NCBI GenBank assembly: GCA_023264755.1
Contig: JAHFVB010000295.1
Location: 1-6,556 of the forward strand
Reading direction: 5' to 3'
Length of the DNA stretch: 6,556 nt
From: Mycobacterium sp.
Lineage (GTDB): Bacteria > Actinomycetota > Actinomycetes > Mycobacteriales > Mycobacteriaceae
Under the pieces are notes generated by a model that saw only the letters and a list, made by a program, of their open reading frames with translations, ran no database searches and was not told the DNA's origin. A program made the translations under genes and the position numbers. How positions within the stretch are numbered: the stretch's first letter is position 1; each line of letters starts with the position of its first letter. Below are positions 1 to 6,556 of the stretch, piece after piece.

Positions 1-1913
<1,913 letters not shown>

Positions 1914-1922
1914 GCGCGCCGG

Positions 1923-2810
1923 TCAGGCCGGCTTGGCCACGATGACCGGCATGCGAGCGGCCTGCACCACCGCCGAACTCACCGAGCCCAGCAGCATCCC
2001 CGCGAAACCGCCCCGACCGTGGCTGCCGACGACAGTCAGCTGGGCCAATTCCGATGCCGCGACCAGCTTCTCGGCGGGTTTGCCGTAGACCAACTGGCAG
2101 TCCACCGTCACGTCGGGATAGCGCTCCCGCCACCCAGCCAGCCGCTCCGCCAACGCCTCCTTGCCCACCTCGAGCCGCTCCCCCAGGTCTGCCCCGGCCC
2201 GGCCGGGTAGGAGGTCCTGAGCCCAGGAGTGCATGGCCACCAACGCCACTCCGCGCCGGGAGGCCTCGTCGAAGGCGATGGCGGTGGCCAATTCGGAGGC
2301 CGGGGAACCGTCGATGCCGACCAGGACCGGCGCTTGGGCCGGATGGGGCATCAACGGGTCCTCGTCGTGGATCACCGCGACGGGGCAGTGTGCATGTTGG
2401 ACCAGACCGAAGCTCACCGAGCCCAGCAGCCGACGTTTCAGCGAGCCCAGGCCCCGGGCTCCCACGACCAACATCGTCGCGTCCTTGGACACGTCCACCA
2501 GGGTCGGGATGGGCAAACCCGGATGCGTGGCCTCGTCGACCGCAATCGGATCGAAGTCCAGGATGGCCCGTTCGGCCACTCTTCGGGCCTCTGCGAGCAG
2601 CTTGCGGTCGTGTTCGTCGCGCCAGTCGCGATAGCTCTGCACCACGGATTCGGGATGCGGGCCGAGCTGGGGCTCCGGCGCTACGTGAACCAGGGTCAGC
2701 GGCACGTGGCGGCGGGCCGCATCGCGTGCTGCCCAATCGGTGGCGACCAGACTCGCCGGTGAACCGTCGACGGCCACGATGACTCGCTGATGGGCGGCCG
2801 CAGAGCACAT
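1923..2810 (-). CDS. Tandem-domain universal stress protein (Rv2623/Rv2005c/Rv1996-like)
   Basis: 295 aa with two USP domains (about 9-149 and 161-293). Both carry the ATP-binding pattern G-x2-G-x9-G-S: Gly117/Gly120/Gly130-Ser131 and Gly262/Gly265/Gly275-Ser276. Both also have the N-terminal Asp of VAVDGS (Asp15) and VGIDGS (Asp167). Length and motif positions agree closely with M. tuberculosis Rv2623 (297 aa; D15 and G117 are the residues mutated in published ATP-binding work). The linker HCPVAVIHDEDPLMPHP is characteristic of the mycobacterial group. Expected role: ATP-dependent signalling in persistence, cytoplasmic. Which paralogue it corresponds to cannot be fixed by eye. The ATG is preceded by AGGAG at 2817-2821 with 6 bases between. 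It follows the small minus-strand gene by 37 bases, probably in one transcript, and converges with devS, leaving only 9 bases between the stop codons. Confidence 0.93.
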   Translation of the reverse strand: MCSAAAHQRVIVAVDGSPASLVATDWAARDAARRHVPLTLVHVAPEPQLGPHPESVVQSYRDWRDEHDRKLLAEARRVAERAILDFDPIAVDEATHPGLPIPTLVDVSKDATMLVVGARGLGSLKRRLLGSVSFGLVQHAHCPVAVIHDEDPLMPHPAQAPVLVGIDGSPASELATAIAFDEASRRGVALVAMHSWAQDLLPGRAGADLGERLEVGKEALAERLAGWRERYPDVTVDCQLVYGKPAEKLVAASELAQLTVVGSHGRGGFAGMLLGSVSSAVVQAARMPVIVAKPA

Positions 2811-2847
2811 TTAGATCTCCTGACTTCGGTGGTTCGGGTCAGCGGGG

Positions 2848-3153
2848 TCACACCGCTGCGGCCGCGAGCTCGGCTTCCCGAGGCGGCGCGGGCTGCGCGA
2901 GCACGTGGTCGGCGGCGGAAACTGCGCGCTCGACCTCCCGACGTTCGATCAGCAGGCGTCGAGAACGGTTGAGTGTCAATGGGATCAGATGCGTTCGTAT
3001 TCGAGCCCGAGCGGAGAGGCGCTGATAGACCGCGTGGACGAGCTGCTCGAGCTCCATCGGGCTGCGCTCGGGAAATCGCACGCTCAGCATCGACACCACC
3101 GTTTGCAACTCGTGCCGAACCGACGACCTAGCCAGGGTCTGATCCACGCTCAT
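2848..3153 (-). CDS. Small helical protein, likely three-helix-bundle dimerization-domain family
   Basis: 101 aa beginning MSVDQTLARSSVRHELQTVV. I do not recognise a named gene. Its build (an amphipathic first helix, then VRFPERSPMELEQLVHAVYQRL, then a basic RIRTHLIPLTLNRSRRLL segment) resembles small mycobacterial proteins annotated as three-helix bundle dimerization domain proteins, where a helix is followed by a pattern like F..RF....I..FVP.LV.R. Start: a TTG at 3171 is possible, but the ATG at 3153 has GGAGG at 3160-3164 with 6 bases of spacing. The tail after LIERREVERAV is Ala/Glu-rich (PREAELAAAAV) and probably disordered. No Cys, signal peptide or membrane segment is visible. It leads the operon with the USP 37 bases downstream, and the DosR-like boxes upstream suggest hypoxic expression. 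The role is unknown; a dimerising adaptor or small regulator is a guess. Confidence 0.78.
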   Translation of the reverse strand: MSVDQTLARSSVRHELQTVVSMLSVRFPERSPMELEQLVHAVYQRLSARARIRTHLIPLTLNRSRRLLIERREVERAVSAADHVLAQPAPPREAELAAAAV

Positions 3154-3159
3154 GCACGT

Positions 3160-3164
3160 CCTCC
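3160..3164 (-). promoter_or_regulatory. Ribosome binding site fixing the start of the small helical protein
   Basis: The minus strand reads GGAGG here, inside the purine run AGGGAGGAC, with 6 bases to ATG 3153. The site overlaps the codons that the alternative TTG 3171 start would need, so it favours the shorter protein. Confidence 0.7.
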
Positions 3165-3217
3165 CTCGCAAGCCGACCGCCGCTGCCCAGCATCGTCGGG
3201 TGAGCGCAAGAATCCGA

Positions 3218-3231
3218 GGGCCGAAAGACCC
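3218..3231 (-). promoter_or_regulatory. DosR-box-like site upstream of the small protein/USP operon
   Basis: Read on the minus strand this is GGGTCTTTCGGCCC, matching 11 of 14 core positions of the DosR consensus GGGACTWWAGTCCC. It resembles the common mycobacterial variant GGGACTTTCGGCCC with one change. It lies 64 bases upstream of ATG 3153. A weak -10-like GATGCT (3194 down to 3189, minus strand) is about 30 bases from its centre, a spacing compatible with a bound activator overlapping the -35 region. Confidence 0.6.
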
Positions 3232-3276
3232 CTTCTCCGAAGAAATTGGGCATCACGGTCGCCAGGGGTCGGTTCG

Positions 3277-3290
3277 GGGACCTTCTCCCA
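3277..3290 (+). promoter_or_regulatory. Weak DosR-box-like site in the divergent USP region
   Basis: GGGACCTTCTCCCA matches 9 of 14 core positions of GGGACTWWAGTCCC: a good left half-site and a poor right one. Its centre is 22 bp from that of the better site at 3299-3312, two helical turns, so it could be the secondary site of a cooperatively bound pair. On its own it would not be convincing. Confidence 0.35.
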
Positions 3291-3298
3291 AGGGATTC

Positions 3299-3312
3299 GG
3301 GACCAACGGCCC
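3299..3312 (+). promoter_or_regulatory. DosR-box-like site upstream of the plus-strand USP, with candidate -10
   Basis: GGGACCAACGGCCC matches 11 of 14 core positions of the DosR consensus GGGACTWWAGTCCC. A TANNNT-type -10 candidate, TAGCGT, lies at 3337-3342, which would put the transcription start near 3349 and the box centre near -43, a usual activating position for DosR. The coding start GTG 3390 is 77 bases downstream of the box. Confidence 0.6.
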
Positions 3313-3389
3313 GCGTCACCGGCCGCCCTACGACGATAGCGTCGCACTGAACCAGGCGAACCCACCCGCGCGTCCCAGAGAGGGTCACC

Positions 3390-4304
3390 GTGACTCAACC
3401 ACCGCCTGCCGCTCCGATCGTCGTGGGCATCGACGGCTCGCGGGCCGGTGTCGATGCCGCGCTCTGGGCGGCCGAGGAAGCGCTCAGCACCGGAGCTCCG
3501 CTACGGCTGGTCCACGCAGTCGCCATCAGTGGCCTCGCCGGCGATGACGGCCCCGAGTTCGACGTCGATACCGAGTTCGATACCGAGTTCGATAGCGAGT
3601 TCGATACCGAGTTCGAAGCCGAGTCAGACCGTGTCCCAGTCGAGTTCGCGCACGACCGGTCCGAGACCGGTTGTGGTCCAAACTCATTGCGAAGTGCTCG
3701 AGCGGCCGTGCTGGCCACCGGCAAGCCAATCACCGTCGACACCGAAATCCTCTGGGGTGATGTCGATGCGCTGCTGATCGAGGAGTCCAAGCGCGCCGCG
3801 CTGGTATGCGTCGGGTCGGTCGGCATCGCTCCGCTCTGCCACCGCACCCAGGGCTCGACTGCGGCCCTGTTGGCCGAACGAGCCCACAGCCCGGTCGCAA
3901 TCATCGGCAGTCCACGCTCGTCATACGGGAATCCCGACTGGATCGTCGCGGTCATCGACGACGTCTCCTCGAATGACGCGATCGTCGAACATGCGTTGCA
4001 CGAAGCCCATGTGCGGCGTGCACCGTTACTAGCCCTTGGGATTTCGAGACCGGACGACAGCGGCGTCCACTACGACGAACTCGCCCGCAGGGTGGCCGAC
4101 TGGCGACGCACTCATCCACACCTGCATGTCCATCCAGTGGCGGTGCCGACCGACGTGGCGACTTTCTTACGCCAGCACCAGGAACTCTCAGTCCAGCTGA
4201 CGGTGCTCGGGGCCCGCGACGCCGAGCAGACTGCCGCACTCGTCGGACCGCGCGACCCGAGCGGCCAGCGCCGCAATCGCGCCTCGGTGCTGATCGTGCG
4301 GTGA
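3390..4304 (+). CDS. Universal stress protein with acidic repeat insert (Rv2028c-like)
   Basis: 304 aa from GTG 3390, preceded by the purine run AGAGAGGG at 3377-3384. It opens with PIVVGIDGSRAGVDAALWAA, a typical USP beta strand and nucleotide loop. The first domain (about 8-173) keeps the ATP pattern: Gly142-x2-Gly145-x9-Gly155-Ser156. The second domain (about 182-304) has lost it: only Gly274 remains in VLGARDAEQ, and GP replaces the final G-S/T. M. tuberculosis Rv2028c (279 aa, DosR-regulated), as I recall it, shows the same asymmetry and similar ends. The extra length is mostly residues 54-90, an acidic insert whose core is DTEF, DTEF, DSEF, DTEF (60-75). The insert sits after the first strand-helix-strand unit, where USP loops vary. 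The gene is convergent with the nitroreductase, 20 bases apart, and would be induced from the DosR-like boxes upstream. Confidence 0.88.
   Translation: MTQPPPAAPIVVGIDGSRAGVDAALWAAEEALSTGAPLRLVHAVAISGLAGDDGPEFDVDTEFDTEFDSEFDTEFEAESDRVPVEFAHDRSETGCGPNSLRSARAAVLATGKPITVDTEILWGDVDALLIEESKRAALVCVGSVGIAPLCHRTQGSTAALLAERAHSPVAIIGSPRSSYGNPDWIVAVIDDVSSNDAIVEHALHEAHVRRAPLLALGISRPDDSGVHYDELARRVADWRRTHPHLHVHPVAVPTDVATFLRQHQELSVQLTVLGARDAEQTAALVGPRDPSGQRRNRASVLIVR
3567..3614 (+). repeat. 12-bp in-frame tandem repeat, four units, with degenerate flanks
   Basis: The unit is GATACCGAGTTC. Copies lie at 3567-3578, 3579-3590, 3591-3602 (one change, GATAGC) and 3603-3614. A degenerate unit follows at 3615-3626 (GAAGCCGAGTCA). 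GAGTTC also occurs at 3555-3560, just upstream and separated from the array by GACGTC. The array encodes Asp-Thr/Ser-Glu-Phe repeats at residues 60-75 of the USP. Near-identical copies suggest recent expansion by slippage or unequal recombination. Confidence 0.95.
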
Positions 4305-4327
4305 GCGGTCGGGCCCTCGGGCGCTCA
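4302..4327. terminator. Possible bidirectional hairpin spanning the two convergent stop codons
   Basis: TGAGCG (4302-4307) and CGCTCA (4322-4327) are exact inverted repeats around a 14-base GC-rich centre. Each arm includes the TGA stop of one of the convergent genes. There is no T-run, but actinobacterial terminators often lack one. The folding energy was not computed, and the stem is only 6 bp. Confidence 0.3.
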
Positions 4328-5317
4328 GCCGAACCTCGAGCCGTCCAGGCGGGTGACCACTTCGTCCAGCGGACGCCGCGGCGTCGCAGGCAGCGGATCG
4401 GCATTGACCGGAGCCCAGCCGACCCGGAGCAACATCTGAGGAAACTCCTCGTCGGCGAAGGCATCCGAGCGAACGGTCGCCCGTGTCTCGGGGACCTCGA
4501 GCGGCTCGGACACCGGGCAGCTCGCCAACCCGAGTGCGGTGGCGGTCAGCGCCGCCAGGCTGGTGGCCTCGCCCGCCCGCAAGCGGGCCAGGTCGTCGTC
4601 CTCCGTGGTGCCCAGCGCCAACAGCACGCCGTGGTCGTCGGCCGAGGGGGCATTGGGCGGCTGAGTCAGCGCCGTGCCGGCGAAGAGCCGAGCCGGAACC
4701 GGAGAATTCGGGTCGGAAGCAGGCACACTTCGGGCCGGCACCCCGGCGGTAGAGGCGTAGCGCCCACTCCAGACCGTCAGTTCATCGAGATACTCGCGGT
4801 CCGTGGCGTGCTGCCACACCGCTTGCGCCAGTGCGGCCCGGAGTTCGGGCGTCGGTTCGACGCGCCGCATCGCGACTCCCATTCGCGCGGCTCGGGCCCC
4901 GATCAGCGAAATGTCGTGGTGCGAAACCGGCCACGCACTGAAGTTCCGCCGGTCGGTACGTCGCCGCGGGATCGCGCCCGCGAGACTGACGTCCAAGTCG
5001 CTTGGAACCAGCGGTTGCACCTCGATCGACGCCAGGTGCAGCGGATCCGCCGGGTTGGGGAACCGGTGCACCCGGCTCTGCCAGCCCAGGGCGGCCAGCG
5101 CGACGACGCAGTGGTTCAGCACCGCGCCGCAGCTGATCATCACGTCGCGTCCATCGGGATCGGTGTGCTCCAGCCGGCGCGTCGGATCGAGGTAGAGGTG
5201 CAGGCTCTCGGTGCCGACGCGCCACGCCCATGGCTGAACGTTGTGCACCGATGGTGCCCGCGTCGCCAAGGCCAAAGCGGTCCGCACCGTGTCTGGCTCG
5301 GGGAAGTGCGCACTCAT
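4325..5317 (-). CDS. Acg-type nitroreductase family protein
   Basis: 330 aa, close to the 331 aa of M. tuberculosis Acg (Rv2032); Rv3127 and Rv3131 are paralogues there. Family signatures visible: RAPSVHNVQPWAW (20-32); RFPNPADPLHLASI (85-98), matching the FPNP.DPLHLAS segment of Acg; RRRTDRRNF (118-126); LRAGE (246-250); and the C-terminal VGWAP...PATPRRPLDEV (299-320). The family binds FMN in the nitroreductase fold. For Acg, crystal work reported a lid that covers the flavin and no classical nitroreductase activity, so a flavin-storage or stress role has been proposed. The substrate here is unknown. The ATG at 5317 has GGAGG at 5324-5328 with 6 bases between. A DosR-like box lies about 60 bases upstream. 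The gene is convergent with the repeat-bearing USP and divergent from the FMN split-barrel gene. I give no symbol because the family has several paralogues. Confidence 0.9.
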   Translation of the reverse strand: MSAHFPEPDTVRTALALATRAPSVHNVQPWAWRVGTESLHLYLDPTRRLEHTDPDGRDVMISCGAVLNHCVVALAALGWQSRVHRFPNPADPLHLASIEVQPLVPSDLDVSLAGAIPRRRTDRRNFSAWPVSHHDISLIGARAARMGVAMRRVEPTPELRAALAQAVWQHATDREYLDELTVWSGRYASTAGVPARSVPASDPNSPVPARLFAGTALTQPPNAPSADDHGVLLALGTTEDDDLARLRAGEATSLAALTATALGLASCPVSEPLEVPETRATVRSDAFADEEFPQMLLRVGWAPVNADPLPATPRRPLDEVVTRLDGSRFG

Positions 5318-5377
5318 GGGAGGCCTCCAAGTGTCGTCGTTCTTTTCGACGATCCATCATCGCCGTGGCACCGACGA

Positions 5378-5391
5378 GAGTCGGAAGTCCC
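5378..5391 (-). promoter_or_regulatory. DosR-box-like site upstream of the nitroreductase
   Basis: The minus strand reads GGGACTTCCGACTC: a perfect left half (GGGACTT) and a degraded right half, 10 of 14 core positions. Like the fdxA box it is preceded by TGA. It lies 60 bases upstream of ATG 5317. A further half-site, AGGACTT (minus strand, 5413 down to 5407), lies just upstream and might assist. Confidence 0.55.
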
Positions 5392-5431
5392 TCATCGGTA
5401 CCCGCGAAGTCCTTTTCTAGTATCCGTTCGA

Positions 5432-5454
5432 CTCTCGAGAAGGCTTCCCGAGAG
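5432..5454. repeat. 23-bp imperfect palindrome in the divergent intergenic region
   Basis: Arms CTCTCGAGAAG and CTTCCCGAGAG are arranged about a central G at 5443. Ten of the eleven symmetric pairs are complementary; the only mismatch is 5438 against 5448. It sits near the middle of the 270-bp region between the nitroreductase and the FMN split-barrel gene and does not match a DosR box. It could be an operator for a dimeric regulator or an RNA hairpin. Confidence 0.7.
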
Positions 5455-5471
5455 GACTACCGGCACCGCGA

Positions 5472-5485
5472 GTGACTTTGTGCCC
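5472..5485 (+). promoter_or_regulatory. Weak DosR-box-like site upstream of the FMN split-barrel gene
   Basis: GTGACTTTGTGCCC keeps GACTTT and the closing CCC but matches only 10 of 14 core positions of GGGACTWWAGTCCC. It lies 102 bases upstream of ATG 5588. Its position in a DosR-type cluster raises its credibility, but such a partial match can occur by chance in high-GC DNA. Confidence 0.35.
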
Positions 5486-5587
5486 GAACGACAATGACGA
5501 AGGCCCAGTGTCAGTGGCCGCGCACCCGGTTAGCGTCGGCTCGACGACGCTCGCCGGGGCCACCCCCAAACCACCGGGAGCTGCAAG

Positions 5588-6025
5588 ATGACCACCCCCA
5601 CGTCGCAACCGATGACCGACCTCAGCGAGGACGAGAGTTGGGCACTGCTGTCGAGCATCTCGCTCGGCCGGCTGGCTACCAGTGTCGGCGACGAACCCGA
5701 CATCTTTCCCGTCAACTTCGTGGTGCAGCGTCGCACCGTGTTGATCCGCACCGCGGAGGGCACCAAGCTCTCGAGTGCGGCGGTGAATCAGCGGGTCGCC
5801 TTCGAGGCCGACCTGTATGACGTGGAGCAGGGCTGGAGCATCGTGGTCAAGGGACTTGCTCATCTCGTGGAAACCGAGCCCGAACTTCGTGACGCCGAGC
5901 GGGCGCAGGTACTGCCGTGGATCGCCACGACGAAGCTGCGTTACCTGCGGATACTGCCGACCGCCATCACGGGCCGTCGCTTTCGCTTCGGCGGTGAGCC
6001 GGAGCCCCCGTTCGAAACCGGCTAG
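5588..6025 (+). CDS. Pyridoxamine 5'-phosphate oxidase-like FMN-binding split-barrel protein
   Basis: 145 aa. The order of elements follows the small PNPOx-like (Pyridox_ox_2) group: LSEDESWALLSSISLGRLAT (12-31), the conserved helix and first strand; DIFPVNFVVQRRTVLIRTAEGTKL (38-61), where PVNFVV and RTAEG.KL are the usual flavin-phosphate-contacting strand and turn; VAFEADLYD (70-78); and WSIVVKGLAHLV (83-94), the barrel strands. A C-terminal extension with WIATTKLRYLRILPTAITGRRF completes it. Such proteins bind FMN, F420 or heme and reduce diverse substrates; the true activity here is not predictable. M. tuberculosis Rv3129, a DosR-regulon member, belongs to the same broad family, but orthology is not established. 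ATG 5588 is preceded by GGGAG at 5576-5580, spacing 7. fdxA follows 79 bases downstream with its own DosR box. Confidence 0.88.
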   Translation: MTTPTSQPMTDLSEDESWALLSSISLGRLATSVGDEPDIFPVNFVVQRRTVLIRTAEGTKLSSAAVNQRVAFEADLYDVEQGWSIVVKGLAHLVETEPELRDAERAQVLPWIATTKLRYLRILPTAITGRRFRFGGEPEPPFETG

Positions 6026-6031
6026 TGGTGA

Positions 6032-6045
6032 GGGACTTTGGTCCC
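6032..6045 (+). promoter_or_regulatory. Near-consensus DosR box upstream of fdxA
   Basis: GGGACTTTGGTCCC matches 13 of 14 core positions of the DosR consensus GGGACTWWAGTCCC, the best site in the window. It begins 7 bases after the stop of the preceding gene and ends 59 bases before the fdxA ATG, so fdxA should have its own hypoxia-inducible promoter. Confidence 0.88.
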
Positions 6046-6091
6046 AGGCTGACCGGCCGTTCGGCACTCGCCGCAGCCCCGCCTCGGTTCG

Positions 6092-6097
6092 TACGCT
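6092..6097 (+). promoter_or_regulatory. Candidate -10 element of fdxA, possibly giving a leaderless mRNA
   Basis: TACGCT fits the mycobacterial TANNNT pattern and ends 7 bases before the ATG at 6105, so transcription could start at or next to the first codon. No Shine-Dalgarno-like purine run precedes this ATG, unlike most other genes here. The DosR box centre would then be near -66, further upstream than the commonest activating position. Confidence 0.35.
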
Positions 6098-6104
6098 TCG
6101 CACC

Positions 6105-6461
6105 ATGACCTATGTGATCGGATCTGGCTGTGTCGACGTGATGGACAAATCCTGCGTGCAGGAGTGCCCAGTCGACTGCATCTACGAGGGTGACCGTTCG
6201 CTCTACATCAACCCCGACGAGTGCGTGGACTGCGGTGCATGCAAGTTGATCTGCCGCGTCGAGGCCATCGAGTACGAGACCGACCTACCCGACGACGAAG
6301 TGCAGCACCTCGCCGACAACGCCGCGTTCTTCAGCCAGGTGCTGCCCGGCCGCGACGTTCCGCTCGGTTCCCCCGGCGGGGCGTCGCGCGTGGGACGGAT
6401 CGGGGTCGACACCCCGCTCGTCGCGGGAATGGCCGTCCGAGAAGTCATTCCGGAGCACTAA
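6105..6461 (+). CDS. fdxA: Seven-iron (3Fe-4S/4Fe-4S) ferredoxin FdxA
   Basis: 118 aa beginning MTYVIGSGCVDVMDKSCVQE, almost the same as M. tuberculosis FdxA (Rv2007c, 114 aa, DosR regulon) as I recall it. By the Azotobacter FdI pattern, Cys9, Cys17 and Cys50 would hold the [3Fe-4S] cluster, and Cys21, Cys40, Cys43 and Cys46 the [4Fe-4S] cluster; Cys25 is the free cysteine next to it. The CVQECPVDC spacing, with Pro22, fits a 7Fe ferredoxin. The C-terminal part (DNAAFFSQVLPGRDVPLGSP, then VGRIGVDTPLV) is the actinobacterial FdxA extension. Role: small cytoplasmic low-potential electron carrier used under hypoxia; the partners are unknown. An in-frame extension upstream to GTG or ATG codons is unlikely because it would run through the DosR box and the preceding gene, and similarity begins exactly at this ATG. 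Confidence 0.96.
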   Translation: MTYVIGSGCVDVMDKSCVQECPVDCIYEGDRSLYINPDECVDCGACKLICRVEAIEYETDLPDDEVQHLADNAAFFSQVLPGRDVPLGSPGGASRVGRIGVDTPLVAGMAVREVIPEH

Positions 6462-6476
6462 ACGCCAGCACTGAAA

Positions 6477-6503
6477 CACCAAGAACCAACCACCAAGAAC
6501 CAA
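6477..6503. repeat. 13-bp direct repeat (two copies) downstream of fdxA
   Basis: CACCAAGAACCAA occurs at 6477-6489 and 6491-6503, followed by a partial ACACCA. The stretch is A/C-rich on this strand and low in G, unlike its surroundings. The rest of 6462-6556 shows no gene; a small 4-bp stem (ACCG...CGGT, 6529-6540) is all else visible. Confidence 0.8.
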
Positions 6504-6556
6504 ACACCAGCCCAGAACGGCTCACGACACCGTCAGCGGTGCGATCCATCGGATGT

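Noticed and set aside
1918..1932. Terminator between devS and the USP gene
   Set aside because: The stem is only 5 bp (GCCGG/CCGGC), has no T-run and lies partly inside the USP coding end; such stems are frequent in GC-rich DNA.
3549..3626. CRISPR-like array
   Set aside because: The 12-bp units are contiguous with no spacers and translate in frame within a USP, so this is a coding minisatellite.
3526..3729. Minus-strand frame with RTRY repeats
   Set aside because: This is only the antisense reading of the 12-bp tandem repeat in the USP gene.
4486..4503. DosR-like GGGACCTCGAG inside the nitroreductase gene
   Set aside because: Only the left GGGAC half matches, there is no right half, and it is within coding sequence away from any start.
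4301..5497. Plus-strand open frame of 398 codons opposite the nitroreductase
   Set aside because: Antisense to a full-length Acg-type protein, with Arg/Gln/His-rich composition and no family features.
5417..6106. Minus-strand open frame of 229 codons opposite the FMN split-barrel gene
   Set aside because: It crosses the DosR box and the opposite gene, and its composition has no recognisable pattern.
5817..6461. Longer, 214-codon version of the ferredoxin
   Set aside because: The upstream part is out-of-frame overlap with the preceding gene and the DosR box; FdxA similarity starts exactly at ATG 6105.

Overview
The window is high-GC DNA with actinobacterial gene content. Its best matches, recalled from memory, are to Mycobacterium DosR (DevR) dormancy-regulon proteins: the end of DevR, a DevS/DosT-type heme sensor kinase, two universal stress proteins (USPs), an Acg-type nitroreductase, an FMN-binding split-barrel protein and the 7Fe ferredoxin FdxA. 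I infer a mycobacterium or close relative. No search could be run, so the species is not assigned.

Layout. Positions 1-160 (+) hold the C-terminal end of the response regulator devR. It is followed at 204-1913 (+) by its histidine kinase devS. Convergent to devS is a minus-strand pair: a 101-residue three-helix-bundle-type protein (2848-3153) and a tandem-domain USP (1923-2810). A 236-bp divergent region (3154-3389) with three DosR-box-like sites separates this pair from a plus-strand USP (3390-4304), which carries an unusual 12-bp tandem repeat coding for acidic DTEF units. Convergent to it is the Acg-like nitroreductase (4325-5317, minus). A second divergent region (5318-5587) holds a DosR-like box, a weaker one and a 23-bp imperfect palindrome. 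Then come a pyridoxamine-phosphate-oxidase-like protein (5588-6025, plus) and fdxA (6105-6461, plus), the latter behind a near-consensus DosR box at 6032-6045. The last 95 bases show no gene, only a short direct repeat.

How the parts fit together. DevS would sense O2, NO, CO or redox state through a heme GAF domain and phosphorylate DevR. DevR would then activate the surrounding genes through the boxes seen here. The targets are stress-signalling (two USPs) and redox proteins (nitroreductase, FMN split barrel, ferredoxin), typical of adaptation to hypoxia and non-replicating survival. In M. tuberculosis the counterparts are spread over several loci, whereas here regulator and targets sit in one compact island. 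Most of this is a known system. The less ordinary points are the mixed DosS/DosT character of the kinase, the repeat inside the second USP, the unexplained palindrome and the possibly leaderless fdxA promoter.
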